A stretch of 36,090 bases of DNA from a virus: IMG/VR virus record IMGVR_UViG_3300045931_000399, positions 1 through 36,090 of that record; one strand, 5' to 3'. The notes under the pieces were generated by a model, which made no database searches, was not told where the DNA came from, and was given only the letters and a program-made list of their open reading frames with translations. Every line of letters starts with the position of its first letter. The first letter of the stretch is position 1. Made by a program: the position numbers and the translations under genes. Below are positions 1 through 8,341 of this stretch, one piece after another.

Positions 1-36
1 GTCCCGCGCGCAATATGAACAAATCGACTTAGGGGT

Positions 37-1251
37 ATGACCAGAAAGACCACCCTCGGGGACTTGGTGCCAGACCCGGCCAATCGCCGGAAACACAACC
101 CGCGCAACCTGGCGATGGTGACGGAGGCGCTGCGCGAAGTCGGGGCCGCGCGGTCGATCGTCATCGACGAAGACAACACGGTGCTGGCGGGGAATGACGT
201 GGCTGAAGCGGCGGTGGCGGCCGGGCTGTCCCGGGTTCGCGTGGTGGAGGCGGATGGGTCAGAGCTGATTGCGGTGCGCAGAAGAGGCTTGACTTCGGAG
301 CAAAAGCGAGCGCTGGCCATTTACGACAACCGCACGGCGGAACTCGCGGAATGGAACTTCGAGCAACTGGCCGCGGACCAGGCGGCCGGGTTGAGCCTGC
401 AGCCGTTCTGGACCGACGACGAAGAGGCTACGTTGTTCCCAGAAGCTCTGAAGCAAGGCAAGACAGACCCCGACGATGTGCCCCCGAAGCGGCCCACGGG
501 CATCGTGGGGGGCGATCTTTTCGAGTTAGGGGTACATCGGCTGCTGTGTGGAGATGCAACGACACAGGGCGACGTGGCGCGGCTGTTGGCCGATGTGACG
601 CCGAGTCTGATGGTCACCGATCCGCCCTATGGCGTTGAGTACGACCCCGATTGGCGAAATGAGGCTGCGGAGAAGGGATTGATTTCCCACGCGGCACGCC
701 GCGTGGGAAATGTGACGAATGACGACCGTATCGATTGGACCCCTGCGTGGCAGTTGTCGCCATCCGCAATTTGCTACTGCTGGCATGCCGACCGGCATGC
801 CAGCAGTGTTCAAGCCTCGCTCGAGTCGGCCGGGTTTGTGATCCGGTCACAGATCGTTTGGGCCAAGCCGCGATTTGCAATCAGCCGCGGCGATTATCAC
901 TGGCAGCATGAGCCGTGCTGGTATGCGGTTCGTAAGGGCGCGACAGCCCAATGGCGCGGCGACCGCAGTCAGACCACGCTCTGGTCGGTAGCACTGGATC
1001 CGAACGTAGCCGGCGGGCATAGCACGCAAAAGCCGGTGGAACTTGTCCTGCGGCCGCTCCGCAATCATTCCGGCGATGTCTACGACCCGTTCCTCGGAAG
1101 CGGGACGGCCCTGATCGCCGCCGAACAAGTCAATCGCGCTTGCTACGCCATCGAAATCGAGCCGGTCTATTGCCAGGTCGCGATTGACCGCTGGGAAGCC
1201 TTCACCGGCCAGCGCGCGGTAAAAGTCGGAGGGGCCGTCTGTGGGGCGTAA
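37..1251 (+). CDS. ParB-like N-domain fused to DNA methyltransferase (beta-class N6-A/N4-C)
   Basis: A 404-aa two-domain protein. Residues about 5-100 resemble the ParB/Srx nuclease-like fold (NRRKHNP near 17, an ILAGN-like VLAGN near 49). Residues about 155-385 are an S-adenosylmethionine-dependent DNA methyltransferase: catalytic DPPYGV at 195-200 and the SAM-binding DPFLGSGT at 350-357. The order catalytic motif first, SAM motif last, is that of beta-class enzymes, which methylate adenine N6 or cytosine N4. Such ParB-MTase fusions commonly sit directly upstream of terS in siphoviruses and may protect phage DNA or mark the packaging region. The start has an AGGGG ribosome-binding site. No restriction endonuclease partner is adjacent, so it looks like an orphan methylase. 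The GR expected after LAGN/H in many ParB-like domains is DV here. Two long palindromes lie inside the gene. Family assignment is confident; target site is unknown. Confidence 0.93.
   Translation: MTRKTTLGDLVPDPANRRKHNPRNLAMVTEALREVGAARSIVIDEDNTVLAGNDVAEAAVAAGLSRVRVVEADGSELIAVRRRGLTSEQKRALAIYDNRTAELAEWNFEQLAADQAAGLSLQPFWTDDEEATLFPEALKQGKTDPDDVPPKRPTGIVGGDLFELGVHRLLCGDATTQGDVARLLADVTPSLMVTDPPYGVEYDPDWRNEAAEKGLISHAARRVGNVTNDDRIDWTPAWQLSPSAICYCWHADRHASSVQASLESAGFVIRSQIVWAKPRFAISRGDYHWQHEPCWYAVRKGATAQWRGDRSQTTLWSVALDPNVAGGHSTQKPVELVLRPLRNHSGDVYDPFLGSGTALIAAEQVNRACYAIEIEPVYCQVAIDRWEAFTGQRAVKVGGAVCGA
682..711. repeat. Perfect 14-bp inverted repeat, 2-nt loop, inside methyltransferase gene
   Basis: Left arm 682-695 and right arm 698-711 are exact reverse complements separated only by AC. 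The DNA encodes the segment around SHAARRVGNV of the methyltransferase. A 30-nt near-palindrome in coding DNA is much longer than expected by chance. Confidence 0.9.
776..807. repeat. Perfect 15-bp inverted repeat, 2-nt loop, inside methyltransferase gene
   Basis: Left arm 776-790 and right arm 793-807 are exact reverse complements, again separated by AC. The sequence encodes the CWHADRHASS part of the methyltransferase. It starts 64 bp after the end of the first palindrome, has the same loop dinucleotide and could form a cruciform or an mRNA hairpin. Confidence 0.9.
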
Positions 1252-1711
1252 GGCGCTGCCGCTCGCCGTGAAGTTAATCACGAGGCAGGGCCGGTATCCG
1301 CTGAACCTGAACGAACCGAGAAACAGCGCCCTCGATCCGGACTGTCCAGAGGAGCTGATCGATCCGGTGGCGCGGGCCGAATGGGCGCGTATCGCGAAGA
1401 CACTGAGCGCCAGCGGCCATTGCACAAGCGCCGATCGCAATACGCTCATCGGCTACTGCCTGAAGTACGCGCAGTGGCGGGCGCTCGAGGAGGAAGCGCG
1501 CAAGCATCCCTTTGTGGTCAAAGCGCCGAGCGGCTATCCGATCCCGAATCCCGCGCTCGGCATGGCGAACAAGGTGTTTAACCTGGTCCTCAAAACCGCC
1601 GCGGAGCTCGGGCTGACGCCGAGCTCGCGCACACGAGTCGTGGCCGCGAAAGGCGCCCAGGCCGGCGATGACTTCACGCACTTCCAGCGTCGCCGTCAAA
1701 AAACCGCGTAA
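1241..1711 (+). CDS. terS: Terminase small subunit (P27-like)
   Basis: A 156-aa protein between the methylase and the large terminase. Length, position and content fit the P27 family of small terminases: a short basic N-terminus, then helices of the type WARIAKTL...CTSADRNTLIGYCLKYAQWR, then NPALGMANKVFNLVLKTAAELGLTPSSR, the conserved C-terminal part of the family. It recognises phage DNA at the packaging site and hands it to the large subunit. Translation starts at GTG (1241), overlapping the methylase stop by 11 nt, with CGGAGGGG upstream as ribosome-binding site. The 3' end overlaps the terL start by 44 nt, so the two are translationally coupled. Confidence 0.88.
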   Translation: MGRKALPLAVKLITRQGRYPLNLNEPRNSALDPDCPEELIDPVARAEWARIAKTLSASGHCTSADRNTLIGYCLKYAQWRALEEEARKHPFVVKAPSGYPIPNPALGMANKVFNLVLKTAAELGLTPSSRTRVVAAKGAQAGDDFTHFQRRRQKTA

Positions 1712-3398
1712 GCGATTGCCGGCGCTGCACCGCGTCGATCGCTATGTGCGCGATGTACGCGCCGGGAAGACCATCGTCGGGCCGCTGGTGCGCCTGGCGT
1801 GCGAACGGCACGTCAACGACCAGGCCCAGGCCCAGGCCAAGGGGTTCGAGTTCGATCCGGATACTGCGTCCCATGCGATCGACTTCATCGAGCGCTGGGT
1901 GGTGCTGCCCGATGCGATTGACGACGACGGCCATCCGCGGCCGTTCATCCTGCAGCCCTGGCAAGCCTTTATCATCGGTTCGCTGTTCGGGTGGCGCTGG
2001 CGCGCATCCAAGCATCGCCGCTTTCGGAACGCCTACATCGAAGTCGGCAAGGGCAACGGCAAGACGCCGATGCTGGCGGCCGTGGGCTTGTACGGCTTGC
2101 TCGCCGATGGGCAGCATGCGCCCGAGATCTATGCCGCGGCCACCGACCGCGACCAGGCGATGATTCTCTATCGCGATGCGGTGCGCATGGCGCAGGCCTC
2201 GCCCGCACTGGCCTCGCGCATTCAGTTCTCCGGCATCGAGCACGTCCACAACATGGCGTACGGGCTCGGGTTCTTCCGGCCGTTCAGTCGCGAGCAGAGC
2301 GCCAAGTCAGGCACGCGTCCGCATATGGGGCTCATCGACGAAGTCCACGAGCATCCCAATGCCGACATCATCAACAAGATTCACGCGGGGGCGAAGGGCA
2401 ACCAGGAAGCGCTGTTTCCAGAAATCACCAACAGCGGCTTCGACCGGACGTCGATCTGCTGGCAGCATCACGAACACTCGCGCAAGGTGCTCGAGGGCAC
2501 GGTGGAAGACGAGCGGTGGTTCGCCTACGTCTGCACGCTGGACGAGGGCGACGACCCGTTAGTGGATGAAGCCTGCCACGTCAAGGTGAATCCCAATCTT
2601 GGCGTGTCCATTCATCGCGAGTATCTACGCGACCAGGTGGCCGCGGCGCGGAACATCCCCGCCGAAACGAACACCGTGCTGCGGCTGAACTTCTGCGTGT
2701 GGACCGCGGCGTATTCCCGCGCGATCGACATGGCGCGCTGGCAGGCATGTCCACCGCTGCCCACGGAAGCGGAACGCACGAAGGCGCCGTGCTTCGGCTG
2801 CCTGGACCTGGGCGAGACGGACGACTTCAGCGCCTGGGGCTGCGTGTGGCCGTTCGACGATGGGCGGGTGGCGGTGACGATGCGGTACTTCCTGCCGCGA
2901 GCCGCGCTCGAGAGCAAACCGAATCGGCCGTATCGGGAGTGGGAACGCGCGGGCCACCTGACCGTGACGCCCGGCGATGTCACCGACTACAGCTTCGTGC
3001 GGGAGGCCATCGAGGCCGACTGCCTGCGCTGGGGCATCCGGCAGGTCTTTTACGATGCGCGCTCGGCCCGCGAGACGGCGCAGCTGCTCCAGGCCAAGGG
3101 CATCGACGTGGTGCCGCTGCTCCAGGGTTTTCAGCTCACCGAGGCCATCACGCGGCTGCTGGCGCTCATCACCGCCGGCGAGCTCTGTCACGACGGGGAT
3201 CCGATTCTCGCGTGGATGGCGTCGAACCTCGTGCTCATCACGGGCGTGCGCGGCGATCGGCGGCTGGCGAAAGAGAAGGCGCCCGAGAAGATCGACGGCA
3301 TCGCGGCGCTGGTGATGGGCATCGAGGGCGCGCTGGTGCGGCGCGAGCGGACGCCCGGCCCGCAGTATCAGATGTTGTTCTTCGGAGGCCGACCATGA
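1668..3398 (+). CDS. terL: Terminase large subunit (Terminase_1 type)
   Basis: A 576-aa DNA-packaging motor. ATPase domain: LQPWQ adenine-binding motif at 96-100, Walker A VGKGNGKT at 126-133, Walker B-like GLIDEVHEH at 221-229. Nuclease domain: acidic residues in CLDLGE (Asp380), FYDAR (Asp463) and KIDGIAAL (Asp543). This layout is characteristic of the Terminase_1/HK97-type family. The enzyme translocates DNA into the prohead and cuts the concatemer. The start at 1668 lies inside terS; a long leader before the first conserved motif is usual, but a slightly later start cannot be excluded. The stop overlaps the next gene by ATGA. Confidence 0.96.
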   Translation: MTSRTSSVAVKKPRKRLPALHRVDRYVRDVRAGKTIVGPLVRLACERHVNDQAQAQAKGFEFDPDTASHAIDFIERWVVLPDAIDDDGHPRPFILQPWQAFIIGSLFGWRWRASKHRRFRNAYIEVGKGNGKTPMLAAVGLYGLLADGQHAPEIYAAATDRDQAMILYRDAVRMAQASPALASRIQFSGIEHVHNMAYGLGFFRPFSREQSAKSGTRPHMGLIDEVHEHPNADIINKIHAGAKGNQEALFPEITNSGFDRTSICWQHHEHSRKVLEGTVEDERWFAYVCTLDEGDDPLVDEACHVKVNPNLGVSIHREYLRDQVAAARNIPAETNTVLRLNFCVWTAAYSRAIDMARWQACPPLPTEAERTKAPCFGCLDLGETDDFSAWGCVWPFDDGRVAVTMRYFLPRAALESKPNRPYREWERAGHLTVTPGDVTDYSFVREAIEADCLRWGIRQVFYDARSARETAQLLQAKGIDVVPLLQGFQLTEAITRLLALITAGELCHDGDPILAWMASNLVLITGVRGDRRLAKEKAPEKIDGIAALVMGIEGALVRRERTPGPQYQMLFFGGRP

Positions 3399-3580
3399 GT
3401 GTGGATCCGCCGTCCCCGAAAAAACCCGGGCGCCCGACCCTCGACGAGACCGAGCGGAAGACACTCGTGTTCTCCATGCGCCTCTCGCAGGCACACTATG
3501 ACGCGCTGGTGAAAGAGGCCGATCGGGAGCGTCTGAGCCTCGCCGCCGTCGCCCGGCGCCGCCTGACCCGCGGGAATTGA
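3395..3580 (+). CDS. Small ribbon-helix-helix-like protein
   Basis: A 61-aa protein starting at the ATGA overlap with terL. After a Pro-rich start (PPSPKKPGRPTLDE), residues about 24-61 (KTLVFSMRLSQAHYDALVKEADRERLSLAAVARRRL) have the strand-helix-helix pattern of ribbon-helix-helix/CopG-like DNA-binding proteins. Its place between terL and the capsid gene suggests a packaging accessory or a small regulator of the late operon. Function is inferred from fold pattern only. Confidence 0.6.
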   Translation: MSVDPPSPKKPGRPTLDETERKTLVFSMRLSQAHYDALVKEADRERLSLAAVARRRLTRGN

Positions 3581-3612
3581 TGTAGTACAAAAAATACAGA
3601 TTTCGCCAACCT

Positions 3613-3637
3613 GTGCTGGACTAGTGCGCACCGGCAC
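3613..3637 (+). promoter_or_regulatory. Possible mRNA hairpin directly upstream of capsid gene start
   Basis: GTGCTGG (3613-3619) can pair with CCGGCAC (3631-3637) with one G-U pair and an 11-nt loop. It ends three bases before the ATG at 3641, which has no visible Shine-Dalgarno sequence. The A-rich stretch just before it (3587-3600) could hold a promoter for the capsid gene, but I see no convincing -35/-10 pair. Confidence 0.25.
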
Positions 3638-3640
3638 TCC

Positions 3641-5539
3641 ATGCACTGGGCCTACAGCACCATCGAGTGGCTCGTCACCAAAGGCGTTGACGACGAGCAG
3701 CGCATCCTCGAGGGCATCGCCACGACGCCCACGCCGGATCGTGTGGGCGACATCATCGAGCCGACGGGCGCCGTCTTCTCGCTCCCCATGCCGCTGCTCT
3801 GGCAGCATGCGCAGGGACAGCCGATCGGGCATGTCCTCGAGGCGCGCGTGGCGTCCACCGGGATCCACATCCGCGCCCAGATCGCCAAGGGCGTCACTGA
3901 CACGATCGAGGATGCCTGGCGGCTGATTAAGGGCGGGCTGGTGCGCGGGTTCTCGATCGGCCTCAAGCCGATCACCGCGAGTGTTCGGAAGGGCGGCGGG
4001 CTGCACGTCACCACCTGGGAATGGCTGGAGACGTCCTGCGTGACGCTGCCGGCCAATACGGACGCCTCGATCCTCCTCATCAAGTCGCTGGATACCGCGC
4101 AGCGAGCCGCGCTTGGCCCCGCCGCGGGCATCCCGTCCATCCGTCCCGGCGCTGCGGGCGTTACCGCGAGAACGACGACCATGACCGTCTCTGACCAAAT
4201 CACCGCGCTGCGCACGCAGCTCCAGACCAAGCACGCCCGGATGGGCGAGCTGCTCAAGATGGAAACCGAGGACGGCCTCACCCTCACGGAGGAGCAACAG
4301 ACGGAAGCGGACGGCCTCACGGGTGAGGTCGAGACCATCGGCGTCCGGCTGAAGCGGCTCGAAGTGATGGAGCAGGGCAGTGCCATGCTCGCCACGCCCG
4401 TGGGCGGCTCGAGTCTCGACATCGCCCACAAGTCACGTGGTGGCGCCTTGCCGCGCATCGAGGTGACGGATCCGACGCCGCCCGGGATCGGGTTCGCGCG
4501 CGGCGTGATCTGCAAGATGGCCGCGCTGATCAGCGGCGGCGCGATGACGGCGCTCGATATCGCGAAGGCGCGGTATCCCCACGACCCGCGCATCCCGGTC
4601 ATGCTGAAGGCCGCCGTGGCCGCCGGCACGACCACGGACGCGACGTGGGCCGGACCGCTCGTCTACGCGAACAACCTGGCGTCGGAGTTCATCGAGTACC
4701 TCCGCCCGAAGACGATCGTCGGGCGCATCCCGGGCCTGACGCGCGTCCCGTTCAACGTCCGCATCATCGGGCAGACGAGCGGCGCGTCGGCCAACTGGGT
4801 CGGCCAGGGCGTGCCCAAGCCGGTGACCAAGTTCGACGTGGCGCCCGTTACCGTGGGCTTCACGAAGATTGCGGCGATCTCGGTCATCACCGACGAGCTC
4901 GCGCGCTTCTCGAGCCCGAGTGCGGAAGCCCTCGTGCGCGATGAACTGGGCCGCGCCATCGTCGCGCGCATGGACATCGACTTCATCGACCCGGCGAAAG
5001 CCGCGGTCGCCAACGTCTCCCCGGCGTCGATCCTCAACGGCGTCTCGCCCGTGGCCGCGACCATCACCGATGCGGATTCGGTGCGCGCGGCGATCGGGGA
5101 TCTGCTCGAGGCGTTCCTGACGGCGAACAACACGCCGGAATCGGCCGTGCTCATCATGCCGTCGACCGTCGCGCTGCAGTGGTCGCTGATGTTCAACGCG
5201 CTGGGGCAACCGGAATTTCCGACCCTGTCGATGATGGGCGGCACGCTGCAAGGGATCCCGGTCGTCGTCTCGCAACACGCCTCGATCGGCGGCAACTCAC
5301 TCGTGATTCTGGTCAATGCCGCGGACATCCTGCTGGCCGATGACGGCGGTGTGACCGTGGACGTGTCGCGTGAAGCCTCGATCACGATGTCGTCCGATCC
5401 GGTGGCGGATGCCGCCACGGCCGACGTCATCTCAATGTGGCAGGCCAATAGTCTCGCCCTGCGCGCCGAGCGGTACGTGAACTGGGCGAAGCGGCGCAGC
5501 GGCGCCGCGCAGTACATCTCGATCGACGAAACGCCGTAG
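3641..5539 (+). CDS. Fused prohead protease and HK97-type major capsid protein
   Basis: A single 632-aa ORF carrying two normally separate genes. Residues 1-150 are a U35-type prohead protease: LEGIATTPTPDRVGDIIEP, candidate catalytic His56 (LWQHAQGQ), Ser105 (RGFSIGLKP) and the conserved ETSCVTLPANTDA block. A linker and a coiled-coil/delta-domain-like region (about 180-250, rich in Gln, Glu and Leu) follow. The HK97-fold major capsid protein covers about 270-632 (typical stretches near ANWVGQGVPKPV, FTKIAAISVITDEL and GTLQGIPVVVSQH). The protease presumably cleaves itself and the delta domain off during prohead maturation. The start ATG lacks a clear ribosome-binding site. No stop or frameshift separates the two parts. 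Confidence 0.94.
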   Translation: MHWAYSTIEWLVTKGVDDEQRILEGIATTPTPDRVGDIIEPTGAVFSLPMPLLWQHAQGQPIGHVLEARVASTGIHIRAQIAKGVTDTIEDAWRLIKGGLVRGFSIGLKPITASVRKGGGLHVTTWEWLETSCVTLPANTDASILLIKSLDTAQRAALGPAAGIPSIRPGAAGVTARTTTMTVSDQITALRTQLQTKHARMGELLKMETEDGLTLTEEQQTEADGLTGEVETIGVRLKRLEVMEQGSAMLATPVGGSSLDIAHKSRGGALPRIEVTDPTPPGIGFARGVICKMAALISGGAMTALDIAKARYPHDPRIPVMLKAAVAAGTTTDATWAGPLVYANNLASEFIEYLRPKTIVGRIPGLTRVPFNVRIIGQTSGASANWVGQGVPKPVTKFDVAPVTVGFTKIAAISVITDELARFSSPSAEALVRDELGRAIVARMDIDFIDPAKAAVANVSPASILNGVSPVAATITDADSVRAAIGDLLEAFLTANNTPESAVLIMPSTVALQWSLMFNALGQPEFPTLSMMGGTLQGIPVVVSQHASIGGNSLVILVNAADILLADDGGVTVDVSREASITMSSDPVADAATADVISMWQANSLALRAERYVNWAKRRSGAAQYISIDETP

Positions 5540-5556
5540 TCACGGGAGGGCGACGC

Positions 5557-5859
5557 ATGGTGCACCTGGTCGCGAAGAAGGCGCTCACCTACGAGCGCCG
5601 TCACCTCAAGGCCGGCGATCCGTTCGTCGCCCGTCCGCATCACGCCCGATGGCTCCTCGCCACCAAACTCGCGGCGCCCGTCGCGCCGCCCGCGCCGCCC
5701 GCGCGCCCCACGCCGCCACCAGAGGTCGCCCCGGCGCCCGTCGCGCCGGTGCCGACGCCTGATCCGGATCCGCCCGAGGACGAACCCGCGGCCGGACCCC
5801 TCACCGACCGCGTGCGCCGCGTCGTGGGCCGGCGCCCGCCCACGCACCGGAAAGCCTGA
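5557..5859 (+). CDS. Small Pro/Ala-rich head-region protein
   Basis: A 100-aa protein with a good ribbon-like N-terminal motif (KKALTYERRHLKAGDPFVARPHHARWLLATKLA) of the kind found in short phage head proteins, followed by a long Pro/Ala-rich linker (about 45-80) and a basic tail. GGGAGGGCG precedes the ATG. It lies between capsid and portal and overlaps the portal start by one base, so it is co-translated with structural genes. The role is unknown; decoration or scaffold accessory is a guess from position. Confidence 0.7.
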   Translation: MVHLVAKKALTYERRHLKAGDPFVARPHHARWLLATKLAAPVAPPAPPARPTPPPEVAPAPVAPVPTPDPDPPEDEPAAGPLTDRVRRVVGRRPPTHRKA

Positions 5860-7214
5860 TGCGGCTCCTGGGCTACGACATCACGGTCACGAAAGCGGCG
5901 GCCGGGCTGGTCCCGGCCGATCGCAGCTCGCGCCGCGGCTGGTGGCCGATCGTCATCCATGAACCGCACACCGGCGCGTGGCAGGCCAACCTCGAGGAGC
6001 CGGTGGAGACGGTGCTCGCCTATCCGCCGGTCTACGCCTGCATCACGCGCATCAGCGGCGACATGTCCAAGATGGGGCAGGCGATTGTTCAGGAGACCGA
6101 CGACGGGATCTATGTGCCGGTGGAGCACGCCCCGTGGACCCCGGTGCTGCGGCGGCCGAACCCGTATCAGAACCGGCTGCAGTTCGTGCAGTGGTGGATG
6201 AACAGCAAACTGGTGCACGGCAACACCTATGTGCTCAAGGCGCGCGACGGCCGCGGCGTGGTGAGTGCGCTGTACATCCTCGACCCGGCGCGCGTGCGCG
6301 TGATGATGGCGCCCGATGGCAGCGTGTTCTACGAACTGAAGACCGATACGCTCTCGACGCTCACCGGGACCGAGGCGATCCTGGTGCCGGCGCGCGACAT
6401 CATCCACGACCGCACGCATCCGCTCTTCCATCCGCTCATCGGCATCGCGCCGCTCTATGCCGCTTGGATCTCGGCGCTGCGCGGCATGCGGATCGAGCGC
6501 AACTCGCTCGAATTTTTCGGCAACGGCGCGCAGCCCAATGGGGTGCTCACCGCGCCCGGGTTCATCAGCCAGGAAGTGGCCGACCGCGCCAAGCAACGAT
6601 GGGATGAGGGCGTGCAGGGCGTGGCGGTGCTCGGCGACGGGCTGAAGTACGAGCCGATGACGCAGAGCGCCGTGGATTCGCAACTCATCGATCAGGAGAA
6701 GTTCACGGCGGAATTCGTGTGCGCGTGCTTCCACATGAAACCGTGGATGATCGGGATCGGCCCCGCGCCCAACTACACCAACGTCGAAGCCATCCAGCAG
6801 TCGTATCTCACCGACTGCCTGCAGCTCCACATCACGCAGTATCAGGCCGTGCTCGCCGATGGCCTCGAGCTGCCGCGGTCCTACACGGTGCACTTTGCCC
6901 TCGAGGATCTGCTGCAGATGGACACGGCGACGAAGATGACCGTGGCCGTGAACGGCGTGGGGGCGGGCATCTTTACGCCGAATGAAGGGCGCAAGAAGTT
7001 CAACCTGCCGCCGAAAGAGGGCGGGGATTCCCCGTACCTGCAACAGCAGTACTGGAGCCTCGAGGCACGTGGGGCGCAATCGGCCGCCGTCGTGGCGACG
7101 CCCGAGACGGCGATGCCCGCTGTCGTCGCGCCTGCGGAGGACGACGAGGATGAGGACACGCTGACGACGCGGGCGATGGTGCTGACGCGGAAGACGTGGC
7201 GAGGCGCGGCATGA
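5859..7214 (+). CDS. Portal protein (HK97 family)
   Basis: A 451-aa portal that forms the dodecameric ring at the capsid vertex through which DNA enters and leaves. Recognisable family stretches: VYACITRISGDMSKM near 65, LRRPNPYQNRLQFVQWW near 100, HGNTYVLKARDGRG, the turn HDRTHPLFHPLIGIAPLYAAW, and the C-terminal GAGIFTPNEGRKKFNLPP. The acidic C-terminal tail (DDEDEDT) is variable in the family. The start overlaps the preceding stop (TGATG), and the stop overlaps the collagen-like gene. Unusually, the protease and capsid lie upstream of the portal, whereas HK97 has portal-protease-capsid. Confidence 0.93.
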   Translation: MRLLGYDITVTKAAAGLVPADRSSRRGWWPIVIHEPHTGAWQANLEEPVETVLAYPPVYACITRISGDMSKMGQAIVQETDDGIYVPVEHAPWTPVLRRPNPYQNRLQFVQWWMNSKLVHGNTYVLKARDGRGVVSALYILDPARVRVMMAPDGSVFYELKTDTLSTLTGTEAILVPARDIIHDRTHPLFHPLIGIAPLYAAWISALRGMRIERNSLEFFGNGAQPNGVLTAPGFISQEVADRAKQRWDEGVQGVAVLGDGLKYEPMTQSAVDSQLIDQEKFTAEFVCACFHMKPWMIGIGPAPNYTNVEAIQQSYLTDCLQLHITQYQAVLADGLELPRSYTVHFALEDLLQMDTATKMTVAVNGVGAGIFTPNEGRKKFNLPPKEGGDSPYLQQQYWSLEARGAQSAAVVATPETAMPAVVAPAEDDEDEDTLTTRAMVLTRKTWRGAA

Positions 7215-7969
7215 CGGAGCAGGCGCTGGCGGCGATCGTGGCGGGCGTGGTCACCGAGCTCCGGGCGCAACTCGCCACCGAGATCGCGCCGCTGCTGACG
7301 CGGATGACCGCGCTCGAAGCGCGCACGCCGCGCGACGGCCTCGACGGGGCGCCGGGCGTGAATGGGCGTGACGGGATGCCGGGGCCGCCTGGGCTGAACG
7401 GGCGGGATGGGACGGATGGGCGCGACGGCGTGCCCGGGCCGGCCGGTCTCAATGGCCTTGACGGCAAGCCTGGGACCGATGGCCGCGACGGGCGCGATGG
7501 GGCGCCGGGGATGGCCGGGCGCGACGGGGTGGACGGCGCACCCGGGGCCGCCGGGCGCGACGGGGTGGATGGCGCACCCGGGGCCGCCGGGCGCGACGGG
7601 GTGCTCAAGGGCGGGCTCGTCGTCAAACGGCTCGACGTGCGCCGCTATCAACTCTGCTGGTCGGATGGGACGCCGATGACGGTGGTCGACGAGGCGGGCA
7701 CGCCGATCGAGAGCGTGATCCGGTTCCCGGTGCCGATTCACCAGGGCGTGTGGCGCGACGCGACGCCCTACGAGGAAGACGATGAGGTCACCGAGAAGGG
7801 GAGTGTGTGGCTCGCCAAGCGCGACACCACGAGCCGCCCAGGCGAGGGGGCGACGGATTGGCAACTGATCGTCAAGCGCGGCGCCGAGGGGCCGCGTGGC
7901 AAGCCCGGCGACCCCGGGCCGGCCGGACGCGATCTGACGCAGATGGATTTCCAGGGCCGGAAGTGGTGA
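7211..7969 (+). CDS. Collagen-like (Gly-X-Y) structural protein
   Basis: A 252-aa protein. Residues about 1-35 form a helical, trimer-forming-like N-terminus. About 37-130 is a run of collagen triplets (GAPGVNGRDGMPGPPG and similar). Residues about 135-235 are a beta-rich domain (QLCWSDGTPMTVVDEAGTP, then GSVWLAKRDTTSRPGEGATDWQLIVKRG, a carbohydrate-binding-like pattern seen in phage fibres). A short second collagen run (GPRGKPGDPGPAG) closes it. I chose ATG 7211 (ATGA overlap with portal) over GTG 7196. It probably makes a trimeric rod on the virion, as a head fibre or neck appendage. Location among head genes favours a head decoration. Confidence 0.85.
   Translation: MTEQALAAIVAGVVTELRAQLATEIAPLLTRMTALEARTPRDGLDGAPGVNGRDGMPGPPGLNGRDGTDGRDGVPGPAGLNGLDGKPGTDGRDGRDGAPGMAGRDGVDGAPGAAGRDGVDGAPGAAGRDGVLKGGLVVKRLDVRRYQLCWSDGTPMTVVDEAGTPIESVIRFPVPIHQGVWRDATPYEEDDEVTEKGSVWLAKRDTTSRPGEGATDWQLIVKRGAEGPRGKPGDPGPAGRDLTQMDFQGRKW
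7515..7603 (+). repeat. 36-bp tandem repeat in collagen-like gene
   Basis: Two copies of a 36-bp unit (7515-7550, 7551-7586) and a partial third (7587-7603). Each unit encodes 12 residues, four Gly-X-Y triplets (GRDGVDGAPGAA). Near identity between units suggests recent slippage or unequal exchange that changes rod length in whole triplets. Confidence 0.85.
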
Positions 7970-7973
7970 CGCG

Positions 7974-8336
7974 ATGCTGATCGATTACACGATGGCGGCG
8001 CAGCACTTGAAGCTCTACGAGCTGGCGAGCGACCCCGAGATCCAGGCCGACGTCGAGCGCAAGATGGCGCAGGCCGATGCCATCGTGATGACGCACCTGA
8101 AAACGCATCTCTGGGAGACGCCGCCGACGTGGGACGAGACCACGGATCCGGAAACGGATTTCCAGTACGCCCTCGCCCAGAGTGCCGTGCTGCTGGTGCT
8201 CTCAAATTTGTGGCGGTTCCGCGGGGACGATGAGCAGGCCTCGAGCGCCGGTGGACCGATGCCGGCGAGCGCTGGGCCGCTCTCCCCGCGCGTGGCCGAA
8301 CTGCTCGCGCAGATCCGCGATCCCTCGTTTGCGTAA
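7974..8336 (+). CDS. Head-tail connector protein (gp6-like)
   Basis: A 120-aa mostly helical protein in the usual slot after portal/capsid genes. Pattern and size (helical N-terminus LIDYTMAAQHLKLYELASDPEIQADVERKMAQADAIVMTHL, then QYALAQSAVLLVLSNLW) fit the gp6/gp15-like connector family that attaches under the portal ring. It follows the collagen-like gene by 4 nt and precedes the head-closure gene. Confidence 0.75.
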   Translation: MLIDYTMAAQHLKLYELASDPEIQADVERKMAQADAIVMTHLKTHLWETPPTWDETTDPETDFQYALAQSAVLLVLSNLWRFRGDDEQASSAGGPMPASAGPLSPRVAELLAQIRDPSFA

Positions 8337-8341
8337 CGTCC

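Noticed and set aside
2699-3394. Upstream part of the frame that holds the 61-aa RHH-like protein
   Set aside because: It lies within terL in another frame and is Gly/Arg/Ala-rich; the ATGA overlap at 3395 is the real start.
5640-7079. 479-aa - strand open frame opposite the portal gene
   Set aside because: Opposite a strongly recognised portal; the translation is low-complexity Arg/His/Ala and has no start signal.
7196-7210. GTG start for the collagen-like protein
   Set aside because: ATG 7211 has the usual ATGA coupling with the portal stop.
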